Shown here piece by piece: positions 25,367 through 33,464 of a stretch of DNA of 64,000 bases (its first letter is position 1; each line of letters opens with the position of its first letter). The position numbers were made by a program, and so were the translations under genes. The DNA comes from Bacteroidia bacterium (GTDB taxonomy: Bacteria; Bacteroidota; Bacteroidia; SXHM01): positions 1 through 64,000 of the forward strand of contig JAJVIC010000003.1 of NCBI GenBank assembly GCA_022072225.1. The letters run 5' to 3'. The notes under the pieces were generated by a model. The model did no database searches. It was not told the origin of the DNA and was given only the letters and a program-made list of their open reading frames with translations.

Positions 25367-26918
25367 AATTGGATAAACCGCCCTTCAAGGCGGTTTTCCT
25401 TTTTTTACCCCCTTTCAAACCCTTTGCTACGATTGTGATACAGGAAACAACAGAATTTATTCTAGTGGTTCGATAATTGTTTTTTCTGCGATCATACAAA
25501 ATCCCCTCAGGAAAAACCAAATTCTGAATTTCTGTCTTATCCTTATATGATCCACTTATCCATAATGACGGGAGGTTCATGCATAATTGAATGTAGGATT
25601 TTATCTGTTTTTCAAGGTTCGATAAATCCAGATGGCAACTATCCATTTCTTTCCTAATAGTCTGTTTCTCGGATTGGAACTTAGGATTGAATTTTTCATA
25701 AAGTTCCTTGTTTATTTCACCGGTAATATACCTTTCCTCGAGTGTTTCAATTTTCTTTTCTACAACAGTTAGCTTAGATTTCAATTGCTTTTCACTTTGC
25801 TTTGAAGTTGCAGAAGCGGAGTTTATGTAACTGATAAATTCGTCCTTAATTGGATCCTTATATTTTTCCTCTACCTGAAAGTTGCCGAGATACGCTTCAA
25901 ATAAAGAGTTTATCATTTCAGCACTTCTGTTGCATTTGCATCCTTTCCTGTTGCATTTGTAATAATAGAGGTTCTTTTTCTTTACAATGTATCCCGAGAA
26001 AGGTGTTCCGCATTCTCCGCATCTTAAAAAATGTTTCAGGGGTGTAAATTCAAACTCGTCTTTGAAGGTTATTCCGAGCCTTTTTGTGTTCCCGTTGATC
26101 CTCAAAAATAATTCTTCCGATATGAGCTTTTCATGTTTACCTTCAATGATTTGTCCAGGCAAAAGATTATGCCTGATCTTGCCACAGTAGAAAGGATTAC
26201 GGAACATTTCCGTCAGTTGTTGATCTGATATTTTAACTCCAAGCGCAAATAGCTTTCTTTGGATTTCAATATTACTTAGGTTGTCATCTGCCTTCCAGTA
26301 AAAAGCTTTCCGCAGGATTTTTCCTTTTTTGTTGACTGTGATTTTCTGAAAGCGGTGCGATGTAATCATATCATATCCCATCGGGGCTTTATTTACCCAA
26401 TATCCCTGACTTAACTTTTCTTTCATTCCTGCCACACATTTCTCTCTTCTTAAATCGTTATCGTATTCACTAAAAATAAACTGAATATTCTGTTGCAGTT
26501 TACCACTTGGTGTTGCTGTATCAGACGGTTGAGTTACTGCAAATACCTTAATATTCTCCTTTCTTAATTCTGAGGCTATATAAATCGCATTGGCACCTGA
26601 GCGTGAAAATCTGTCAACGCTGTAAACCAGGATATAAGATATCTTCTCTTTGGACTTGCGTGCAAAGTTGAGCATCAAATTGAAATGCTTCCGCTCGTCA
26701 TTCTTTGCACTTTCGTAAGTGCCTCCAAAGTATTCTATTATTTGAAAACCATTTTTTTTAGCATATTGCTGTATAGCCTTTTTTTGAGTTTCGAGGCTAT
26801 AGCCCAGCTCCTGCTCCTTGCCGCTAACTCTCGTATAGCATATACAATTGGTTCCGGATATTCGTTCGGGTTCGTTGCCTTTACGGGCAAACTTTAAGAA
26901 ATCATTAGTATCATCCAT
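25323..26918 (-). CDS. Large serine recombinase (second element)
   Basis: Serine integrase of about 530 aa from the ATG at 26918. The nucleophile is S32 in YTRVSGKEQ, with VYSVDRFSRSG, TPSGKLQQNIQFIFSEYDNDLRREK, a Recombinase domain (NKAPMGYD to LFLRINGN), a zinc ribbon (CGECGTPF and CNRKGCKC) and a coiled coil. The final residues, VGPLGIEPSTHRL, are the reverse-strand reading of the tRNA, including the stop; the enzyme proper probably ends near KGGKKRKTALKGG. This shows integration at the 3' end of the tRNA. The start overlaps the upstream small gene by 8 bp. Confidence 0.94.
   Translation of the reverse strand: MDDTNDFLKFARKGNEPERISGTNCICYTRVSGKEQELGYSLETQKKAIQQYAKKNGFQIIEYFGGTYESAKNDERKHFNLMLNFARKSKEKISYILVYSVDRFSRSGANAIYIASELRKENIKVFAVTQPSDTATPSGKLQQNIQFIFSEYDNDLRREKCVAGMKEKLSQGYWVNKAPMGYDMITSHRFQKITVNKKGKILRKAFYWKADDNLSNIEIQRKLFALGVKISDQQLTEMFRNPFYCGKIRHNLLPGQIIEGKHEKLISEELFLRINGNTKRLGITFKDEFEFTPLKHFLRCGECGTPFSGYIVKKKNLYYYKCNRKGCKCNRSAEMINSLFEAYLGNFQVEEKYKDPIKDEFISYINSASATSKQSEKQLKSKLTVVEKKIETLEERYITGEINKELYEKFNPKFQSEKQTIRKEMDSCHLDLSNLEKQIKSYIQLCMNLPSLWISGSYKDKTEIQNLVFPEGILYDRRKNNYRTTRINSVVSCITIVAKGLKGGKKRKTALKGGLSNLVGPLGIEPSTHRL
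25376..25405 (+). terminator. Terminator after the tRNA
   Basis: AACCGCC / GGCGGTT stem (25376-25395) with a six-base loop followed by TTCCTTTTTTT. It ends the tRNA transcript and lies inside the recombinase gene on the opposite strand. Confidence 0.75.
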
Positions 26919-27093
26919 GATGTTTATTGTTGTTTTTTTTGTAGATGTTAGCAAGAATACGTGAAATCGTTTTGATAAAAATCAAACCTTCTTCGAGTTC
27001 CTTTTCGCTGCTGTTTTCAAATCCTTTGTATGTTTTCAGTTTTTCTTTTGTTAAACCATTTGTTGTGGTTTTACTTTTAGTTATTGGTTTCAC
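26911..27093 (-). CDS. Small protein upstream of and overlapping the recombinase
   Basis: A 60-aa basic protein: LTKEKLKTYKGFENSSEKEL then EEGLIFIKTISRILANIYKK. Its stop overlaps the recombinase start by 8 bp, which implies coupled translation. I recall similar short proteins beside Bacteroidota integrases, without a known role; an excision or control factor is a guess. Confidence 0.65.
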   Translation of the reverse strand: MKPITKSKTTTNGLTKEKLKTYKGFENSSEKELEEGLIFIKTISRILANIYKKNNNKHHG

Positions 27094-27178
27094 TTGGTTT
27101 GCAGTTCTGCATATGCCGGGGCTACCGGGGTAATATGCTGAGGCTACAAAGCGCTGATGCTATCAGGCTGTTTAATTA

Positions 27179-28099
27179 TTATCTTCTATGTGAGCGTTCA
27201 AAATAAATCTGTGTATTGGACCGTTTCTTCAGCGTAATGCTTTGATAGTTCTTAAGCTGAAGTATTTCTGTAATTTCCTTTTGTTGTTCTGGAGTAAGAT
27301 CACCGTCTCTTACTGTAATGATTTCAAATGTTTTATCGGTTCCCGATTTTGGGTCTGTGGGTTTAATGATTAATTCCTTGTAATCCTTATTGCGCAATGC
27401 TCTTAGAACAAGCAATTCATTTTCGTCAAGAATTTCTAAAGGTGTTAAAAATAGTTCCTTACTTGCATCATCAATAAATTGATAGATATAGTATGTAAAC
27501 GGAATATAAATATGCGGAGTATTAAAAACAGATATGAGTTTTTTGTCTTTTTGTAATACATCATCAGTCCAGAAAAAAACATCCCCTGCGGCTGTTACCA
27601 TAATTCCATTGTTTTTATTTTTCATTAGTAACGTGTTGACTAAAAGTGATCCGAATACATTTTGAATTGTTTTTAATTCAGAGATTTTATTGAGACTTCC
27701 TGCTTTTACCTCTTCTATCATGAATTTCTTTTGTTCTGAATCAAGTCCGGTTATATCTGCTGATTTATCTAATTCCATTTTGTGTTCGTCAACCTGAATA
27801 TCTATAGGAGTAAACATTACATCCTTTATTTTTTTGATTGTCTCCAGCGAACAACCAAGTTTCCGGAAATCCTGAACAAATCTTAACCACAGATATTCTA
27901 CAAAATCAAATCGCTGCCATTTTCTTTCTTTGTCTATAAGAGGCAGAAGCTCCATCTTTTTCCAATGGGCGATTGTGCGAGAAGTAATTCCTAAATCTTT
28001 CGGTGAAAATTTTTTCTCCGAAATTTTTCTTACCAAAAGGCTTATTCTTTTCAAATCTGATAATTCTTTCGGCAAAGTAAAAAGTGTTGATTCTTTCAT
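27179..28099 (-). CDS. MerR-like DNA-binding regulator of the element
   Basis: A 306-aa protein with a MerR-type winged helix at about residues 30-95: FSPKDLGITSRTIAHWKKMELLP then FDFVEYLWLRFVQDFRKLGCS and LETIKKIKDVM. The remaining 200 residues are unrecognised, with alternating beta and helix. It is divergent from the zinc-finger gene at 28173 over a 73-bp gap and probably controls one or both directions. The 85-bp gap on its 3' side, before the small gene at 27093, contains short imperfect direct repeats (GGGGCTACCGGGG, GAGGCTACAAAGCGC). Confidence 0.82.
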   Translation of the reverse strand: MKESTLFTLPKELSDLKRISLLVRKISEKKFSPKDLGITSRTIAHWKKMELLPLIDKERKWQRFDFVEYLWLRFVQDFRKLGCSLETIKKIKDVMFTPIDIQVDEHKMELDKSADITGLDSEQKKFMIEEVKAGSLNKISELKTIQNVFGSLLVNTLLMKNKNNGIMVTAAGDVFFWTDDVLQKDKKLISVFNTPHIYIPFTYYIYQFIDDASKELFLTPLEILDENELLVLRALRNKDYKELIIKPTDPKSGTDKTFEIITVRDGDLTPEQQKEITEILQLKNYQSITLKKRSNTQIYFERSHRR

Positions 28100-28160
28100 A
28101 TAAATAATTTAATTATGCTACAAATGTAAATAAAATATCCAATTTATGTAATTATTAATT

Positions 28161-28168
28161 TATCTTTG
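28161..28168 (+). promoter_or_regulatory. -7 octamer of a Bacteroidota promoter
   Basis: TATCTTTG, a perfect TAnnTTTG, 4 bp before the start codon at 28173. A transcript from here would have almost no leader. Confidence 0.65.
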
Positions 28169-28172
28169 CCGT

Positions 28173-28769
28173 ATGGCAACAAAAATTAACCCCCCAAACC
28201 TAAAGGTCCGATTTGATAATTTAGACCCAGAAAGTGAATATTATCGGATTTGCCCTGAATGCGGAACACCATTCATGACCGACCACCTTTCGCGAAAATT
28301 CTGTGACAAAAAACATGCAGATAATTATAATAACAGGCTTAAACGGGAAAACAAAGGGCTGGAAAGAAAGTTAACTAACACCGTTTTGAAAGAAAATATT
28401 AAGATTATTCAGAGTATTATAATTCCTCCTCCTGTTGAAGCAACAAAGACAATTGACATTCAAGAGCAGCTTCCAAATGCTGTATTGCCAACCAAAGAAA
28501 TTGAATCGCATGTTTCTACAGAGCAAAACAGTAAGAACGCAAATAACCTATTTCTTGCCGATCTGTTAGGCGATAAACAAGAAGTTTTAGCAGAATGGGA
28601 ATTACTTGTAAAATCAGGATTTAATTTTCGGGAGTATGATTCAATTGAACCATTGCGAGGTTGTACCAGAAACAAAATAAATTACGGAGACTATTCCGTT
28701 ATATGGACTTCCGCTGACAAGATTTTTATTACACATCAAAAGCATCTATTATTCACCAACTCAAATTAA
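28173..28769 (+). CDS. Element protein with treble-clef-like zinc finger
   Basis: A 198-aa protein. Residues 27-60 read CPECGTPFMTDHLSRKFCDK followed by KHADNYNNRLKR, a CxxC...C-x3-H pattern expected to bind zinc, like FCS or HNH-derived fingers. The middle is low-complexity, and a C-terminal 60-residue domain (NNLFLADLLGDKQEVLAEWE) is unrecognised. It is followed by a membrane protein 5 bp downstream. A DNA- or RNA-binding role is inferred. Confidence 0.72.
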   Translation: MATKINPPNLKVRFDNLDPESEYYRICPECGTPFMTDHLSRKFCDKKHADNYNNRLKRENKGLERKLTNTVLKENIKIIQSIIIPPPVEATKTIDIQEQLPNAVLPTKEIESHVSTEQNSKNANNLFLADLLGDKQEVLAEWELLVKSGFNFREYDSIEPLRGCTRNKINYGDYSVIWTSADKIFITHQKHLLFTNSN

Positions 28770-28774
28770 ACAAG

Positions 28775-29170
28775 ATGGAAAACTTTAACATTAATGACAT
28801 GAAGAATTTATTTGGCCCTACGCCAATCAACGAACTACCGGGTGTGGCAGGATATGCCAATTACAAATTGAACTGGAAGTTTGTTATTGGCGGCATTGCG
28901 TTTGGATCAGTTTTGACTTTGATAATTGTGGCGGCTGTCAATAAAAGGGGGAAGAAAATTACCTATGCAATGAATGGCACTTCTTCTAAAAGTAAATCAC
29001 TTCCGAAAACCGAAGATTCTAAAAGCGACCAATTCAATGATTACCCTTCTGATGATGAAAAGTGGGATGAAATACAAGGCCACTGCGATATATACGATTC
29101 GGAAATTGAAGAAGCTAACGAATTTGATACACAGCCGCAATCATTTTATGACACTTCAAAGGATATTTAA
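28775..29170 (+). CDS. Small membrane protein of the element
   Basis: A 131-aa protein with one membrane helix (about residues 33-53, WKFVIGGIAFGSVLTLIIVAAV) and a long acidic, disordered C-terminal tail. It is not recognised. It is co-directional with the zinc-finger gene 5 bp upstream, so the two are likely an operon. Confidence 0.65.
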   Translation: MENFNINDMKNLFGPTPINELPGVAGYANYKLNWKFVIGGIAFGSVLTLIIVAAVNKRGKKITYAMNGTSSKSKSLPKTEDSKSDQFNDYPSDDEKWDEIQGHCDIYDSEIEEANEFDTQPQSFYDTSKDI

Positions 29171-29212
29171 ACCTATGCGACCATCTCGGTTGCAAAACCT
29201 CTACATATTCTT

Positions 29213-29722
29213 TCATTTATTAATAATCCTTTCCCCTATTCCCCTTGCTTTCAAAATGCTTGGTCTATCGCCAAGGCATTTTAAAACATCATCGCGCAGG
29301 GGTTCCTGACCGCTGAAAATATAGGTTTCTATCAGGGCTTTTAACTGCTCTTTGTCCAACTTGTTATCCTTCATAGAGTTTCCTAATGCCAATACTTGCT
29401 GCTCCTGCCAGTATTCATAAAACTCATCCGGAATGCAATCCGAATCCGGTATATTGGGTAAATTTTCTTTTATAAACTTCTCAATCAGTAAACACTTCCT
29501 TCTTAGTTCAACTTCTCCGGTTAAATAATAGCCTATTCTGTTTTTCGGGTTCACTCCTTTTAGAATTTTTAAGTCGGGCCAAAAGTTTCAGAATGTAGGC
29601 TACATTTATCTGGTCGCGGTAGATAAGCTCCACCTCAAAATCTACATCGTCCAGAAGAGCTATTTTTTGTTTTAGGTGATTATTCTTTACACCATAGTAT
29701 AAATCTTTTCTCAGACTGTAAA
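29213..29722 (-). pseudogene. hsdR: Remnant of a type I restriction enzyme R subunit (hsdR)
   Basis: The minus strand from about 29720 reads YSLRKDLYYGVKNNHLKQKI then ALLDDVDFEVELIYRDQINV and AYILKLLARLKNS, shifts frame near 29540-29560, and continues RIGYYLTGEVELRRKCLLIE to TYIFSGQEPLRDDVLKCLGD and ILKARGIGERIINK. This is the C-terminal region of HsdR. A stop upstream of 29722 and the lack of helicase motifs show that most of the gene is gone. The piece from 29554 to 29213 is an open frame of 113 codons on its own. Confidence 0.78.
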
Positions 29723-29764
29723 TTTAAGGGTTGGGGGTTCGGCTTAATTTGGTTTGTGATTAAA

Positions 29765-29835
29765 TAAAACGCGCGTTTAGTTGCGTAAATGTGCGTTTAC
29801 GCGCGTTTATCTATGTTTACGCACGTATACGTATA
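29765..29835. repeat. Cluster of CGCG-centred short repeats
   Basis: In 70 bp there are several variants of GCGTTTA: AAACGCGCGTTTA, TGCGTAAATGTGCGTTTACG, CGCGTTTATC and GTTTACGCACGTATACG. They form overlapping palindromes, in strong contrast with the AT-rich surroundings. They may be protein-binding repeats; no origin or gene is evident. Confidence 0.55.
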
Positions 29836-30437
29836 TACAATGAAAAATGCGAATTCCTATATGATATTAATTATTACGATTGCCATAATATCCTTTCCCT
29901 TTCATTAAAAAGGAGGGCATACTTTAAAAACGTAAATCAGGGTTTAATCAATAAATATATTTACTATAACCTTTAAAACAAATATAGATTGCTTGAAAGT
30001 ATTCATAGCCTTGGTTTCTAAAGGTGTAAAGGATTTTAGCGTGATCTACGAAGGCTTAGACACTAGAAAAACATAGCATTCTATATCATTTAGGCTGGTC
30101 TTTTTATTTCATTTTCGTATTTCATAAAAATTTTATAATTGTCTTTCAAATCCACTTAGTTGTTCTTGCAGTAAAAAATATCACTATAATTAAAACCACA
30201 CGTTCTTTTTGTTTTCATCTTTATTATCGTAGCAATCAACTCATTTTCCTAGCAATTCGCAGGATTTAACACAAGCAATTGGTCTGGCATAATTGGGGTT
30301 TTCTATAACCCTGCCATTGCAGATAACCGACATAAACTTGATATAAATGTAGGAGGGCGGATTATAGCGAAATCACAAATTGAAACAAAGACAAACAAAT
30401 TTTTTGGGTTAATGTGGGCGATTCAAAGTCTCAAACC
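29836..30437. other. Gene-poor stretch
   Basis: About 600 bp without a convincing gene. It is AT-rich up to 30250, then more balanced. An open frame of 61 codons at 29791-29976 starts inside the CGCG repeats and has no protein-like features. The stretch separates the element debris (hsdR remnant) from the FNR-box promoter at 30438. The true right end of the tRNA-borne element may lie here; I found no second copy of the tRNA 3' end. Confidence 0.5.
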
Positions 30438-30481
30438 ATGAGCGCAATCATAGTTTATTGATTAAGCGCGCTGTTCTTTTG
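30438..30481 (+). promoter_or_regulatory. FNR-like operator ATGAGCGCAATCAT with -7 octamer
   Basis: Palindrome ATGAGCGCAATCAT at 30438-30451 (centre 30444.5) and octamer TTCTTTTG at 30474-30481. The centre-to-octamer distance is 29.5 bp, identical to the other sites of this family in the window. It would drive the 30499 gene and the electron-transfer run behind it. Confidence 0.7.
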
Positions 30482-30498
30482 TTATAAGATACGGCATC

Positions 30499-31311
30499 AT
30501 GAAAAAACTATTATTTGTCACTATTTTATTTATTGCAGTTTCTGTTTTTGAGGCTAGGAGGAGTATTAGCTATACATCAGGCGCGCCCGATGGTTTTACT
30601 GGTTCGCCTTTCGATGACCAAACCTGCGCTACTTATTGTCATCACGGAATTCCTGAAACACCGCTTCTCGGTGTAATGAGTTCAAACATCCCGCTTTCGG
30701 GCTATATTCCGGGAACAACTTATACCATTTCAGCAAATCTTGTAAAACCCGGGCATACAAAATTTGGGTTCCAAATTTCACCAATGGATGACCATGGAAA
30801 TGTTTTGGGTTCGATGATAGAGTTGACAGGCGAAACACAAATTACCGGCATGGGTACCTATATTACGCACACACAATCAGGAACCACAGGCATCGGTTCT
30901 AAATCGTGGAGTTTTGATTGGGTAGCTCCAGAAGGAGGAACAGGTGATGTTACTTTTTACGGAGCATTTAATGTATCCAACAACAATGGTTCAAACAATG
31001 GCGATTCAATTTTTACTTCCACATACACAATTCCGGAAGATATTACAGTAGGGATAGAATTGGTTGACAGAAGTAATGAAATAATTGTTTATCCCAACCC
31101 GATGAAAGATTTTTTTACTGTTAGTTTTTCCGAAACGGAAAGCAAAATTTCAGCAAGCATTTTTAGTGTTAACGGAAGTGTTGTTTATAACTTACAAACC
31201 GCTGAAGGCACAAAAACTTATCAATTACCTGAAACAATTTCTCCCGGAATTTATTACCTGCGTTTTTCTGCAGGTAGTAAAATTTATTCTAAAAAAATCA
31301 TGGTGCTTTAA
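30499..31311 (+). CDS. Secreted choice-of-anchor-V-type protein with T9SS sorting domain
   Basis: A 270-aa exported protein with N-terminal signal. The segment YTSGAPDGFTGSPFDDQTCA, ending in CATYCHHG, matches the start of choice-of-anchor V/reelin-like proteins; C-x3-CH is a possible haem or metal site but lacks canonical CxxCH spacing. A beta-sandwich follows, and the last 75 residues are a type A T9SS sorting domain (IIVYPNPMKDFFTV to SPGIYYLRFSAG). It is first in a run of same-strand genes leading to the Fe-S protein and cytochromes, and has an FNR-like operator 48 bp upstream of its start. Confidence 0.85.
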   Translation: MKKLLFVTILFIAVSVFEARRSISYTSGAPDGFTGSPFDDQTCATYCHHGIPETPLLGVMSSNIPLSGYIPGTTYTISANLVKPGHTKFGFQISPMDDHGNVLGSMIELTGETQITGMGTYITHTQSGTTGIGSKSWSFDWVAPEGGTGDVTFYGAFNVSNNNGSNNGDSIFTSTYTIPEDITVGIELVDRSNEIIVYPNPMKDFFTVSFSETESKISASIFSVNGSVVYNLQTAEGTKTYQLPETISPGIYYLRFSAGSKIYSKKIMVL

Positions 31312-31342
31312 TCATTTAACTATCCAATACCCAAGAAAAAAT

Positions 31343-33412
31343 ATGAAAAAAATAATTTTACTTTTTTCAGCCTTTCTCTTTCAATATGCAGCAATGGCGC
31401 AATGCACAACAACCAACGCAACAAGTTGCCAGTGCGAAAATTCTCAGCATACCGATTGCGACTTGCTTCCTGATATAACTATTTCATGGCAGGCTCTGGA
31501 ATCATATTCCAGCGGACCAACCGAATATTCGCAAATCGGAAATGGGGTGAACAACGGCAGATTAAAAGTTTCAGGAGCTACACCGAATATTGGTCACGGA
31601 CCCTTGAATGTTTTTGGACAATGGGATTCAGCAGGAACAACATGGTCGTATTTTCTTTGCGGAGTCGATACTTTTCTTGCACCTGTTTCGGGTTTTACTT
31701 GCCCTAACGGAAATCCAATACCATGGCAGCTTCCAATGCAACGAATCTATCACAAAAACGGAAACATCATGAGTTCGTGGAATCGCTTTATGGGTCCTGT
31801 AACTTATCATGGTGGAGGCTCTCTTTATAATGATGAATGGGGGATTTTTACGCTTCGTATCGAAAACCAAAACATTGCTGACCCGCGTGAATGGAGTATT
31901 GTTGGCTGGGGACATAAACTCGGTTTTTGTTTAATGGATTATAATGAATGCAGTGATTACCCCGGGCATTGTCGAGATGACAATACGGTTTACAATCAAG
32001 GAAACACAATGGTAAATAATGATTTTCCAAACTGGGGACTTGGCGGAGGAAACTATGGCTGCTCGCCTTATGGACAAGGAATTTCAAGCGGGTATGAAGA
32101 TATTTACAGCGAAAGCCTTGACGGAATGTGGATAAATATTCCGCCCGGCACCTGCAATGGCGATTACTGGCTTGTATATGAGGTTGACCCACACGATTAT
32201 TTTTTGGAAGAAGATGAAACCAATAATTTCACAGCAATTCCATTTACGCTTACTCAGCAATCGCCATCAGGAAATCCGTTTATTAGCATTATACCGGACC
32301 GAAGCGATTACATATGCAGCGGAAGCAATGGTCTGGTGAAATTGACAGCTACAGCAGGATTATCTTACCTGTGGTCAACCAACGAAACCACGCAAAGTAT
32401 TTTTGCAGGAGCAGGAACTTATTCGGTATCAGTTACCAATTATTGCGGAACAGGTTCTGCATCTTATACTGTTGTTGGAAGCAGCACTCCGGCTTCGCCT
32501 TCAGGCACTGATGACACAGTTTGCAGTGGAACTACAGCCCTGCTTTCTGCAACAGGAAATAATATTACCTGGTTTGACGGAGATGGAGCAACAGTGGGAA
32601 CGGGAAATAATTTCATCACACCAATTCTTACTTCAACAACGGCATACTATGTGCAAGACCAAACTGTTTCCCCGGGAAATACTGGTTATGTCGGGAAGAT
32701 TGATAACAGTGGCGGAGGAGCTAATAACAACAGCAGTAGTTACCTGATGTTTGATGTTTTTCGACCGCTAACCATTAAATCTGTTAAAGTTTTTGCAAGC
32801 GGAGCAGGAAACCGCACCATCACTATTTGGGACGAAATAGGAATAATTCAGCAAGGAGGGATTTTTAGTATTCCTGACGGGGAATCACGCGTAGAACTGA
32901 ATTTCGCGTTGCAACCCGGAAAAAATTATTCCATCAGAACAAGTGCAAACCCAAATCTTTATCGGAATAATGCAGGGGTTACTTATCCTTACTCAATGCC
33001 GGATACGCTTTCCATTACAGGAACTAATCAGGGAGCGCAGTATTATTATTTCTTTTACGATTGGGAAGTGGAAGTTGGCGGTGCAACCTGCACAAGTCCG
33101 CAAACAGCAGTAACGGCATTTGTTGAAGAGTGCACCGGCATTGATGATAACTGGGATTTAAGCAAGAATATTTCCGTTTATCCAAATCCATCAAACGGAA
33201 AATTTACACTGGATATTATTATGCCGGGAACAGGCGATGCAGCAGTGCAGGTGCGTGATTTAACAGGCAGGGAAATTTATGTAAAACTTCTTGAAAATAT
33301 TTCTGGCACTCACAGTTCAATAATTGATTTAGGAAATTTTTCGCGGGGAATATATATGCTTGATGTAAAAATCGGCAGAAAAAATTATATCAGGAAACTG
33401 GTGGTGCAGTAG
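31343..33412 (+). CDS. Lysyl-oxidase-like secreted protein with T9SS sorting domain
   Basis: 689 aa from the ATG at 31343, where the signal peptide (MKKIILLFSAFLFQYAAMAQ) begins. Residues 20-300 match bacterial lysyl-oxidase-like proteins: PLNVFGQWDSAGT, GHKLGFCLMDYNEC, YGCSPYGQGISSGYEDIY, WINIPPGTCNGDYWLVYEVD and EEDETNN. The copper-binding HxHxH of lysyl oxidases is not visible; the aligned stretch is TYHGGGSLYNDEWGIF. An Ig-like/PKD-like region and a discoidin-like beta domain follow, then a T9SS tail (ISVYPNPSNGKFTLDI ... RGIYMLDVKIG). It would be exposed at the cell surface. Confidence 0.82.
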   Translation: MKKIILLFSAFLFQYAAMAQCTTTNATSCQCENSQHTDCDLLPDITISWQALESYSSGPTEYSQIGNGVNNGRLKVSGATPNIGHGPLNVFGQWDSAGTTWSYFLCGVDTFLAPVSGFTCPNGNPIPWQLPMQRIYHKNGNIMSSWNRFMGPVTYHGGGSLYNDEWGIFTLRIENQNIADPREWSIVGWGHKLGFCLMDYNECSDYPGHCRDDNTVYNQGNTMVNNDFPNWGLGGGNYGCSPYGQGISSGYEDIYSESLDGMWINIPPGTCNGDYWLVYEVDPHDYFLEEDETNNFTAIPFTLTQQSPSGNPFISIIPDRSDYICSGSNGLVKLTATAGLSYLWSTNETTQSIFAGAGTYSVSVTNYCGTGSASYTVVGSSTPASPSGTDDTVCSGTTALLSATGNNITWFDGDGATVGTGNNFITPILTSTTAYYVQDQTVSPGNTGYVGKIDNSGGGANNNSSSYLMFDVFRPLTIKSVKVFASGAGNRTITIWDEIGIIQQGGIFSIPDGESRVELNFALQPGKNYSIRTSANPNLYRNNAGVTYPYSMPDTLSITGTNQGAQYYYFFYDWEVEVGGATCTSPQTAVTAFVEECTGIDDNWDLSKNISVYPNPSNGKFTLDIIMPGTGDAAVQVRDLTGREIYVKLLENISGTHSSIIDLGNFSRGIYMLDVKIGRKNYIRKLVVQ

Positions 33413-33464
33413 CAGTTCAGCATACTGCTCTACAGTCTTTGTTTTTTTATAATATACGGCAGGG

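Noticed and set aside
29791-29976. Open frame of 61 codons after the CGCG cluster
   Set aside because: Starts inside the repeats, is Tyr/Asn-rich from AT-rich DNA and resembles no protein.
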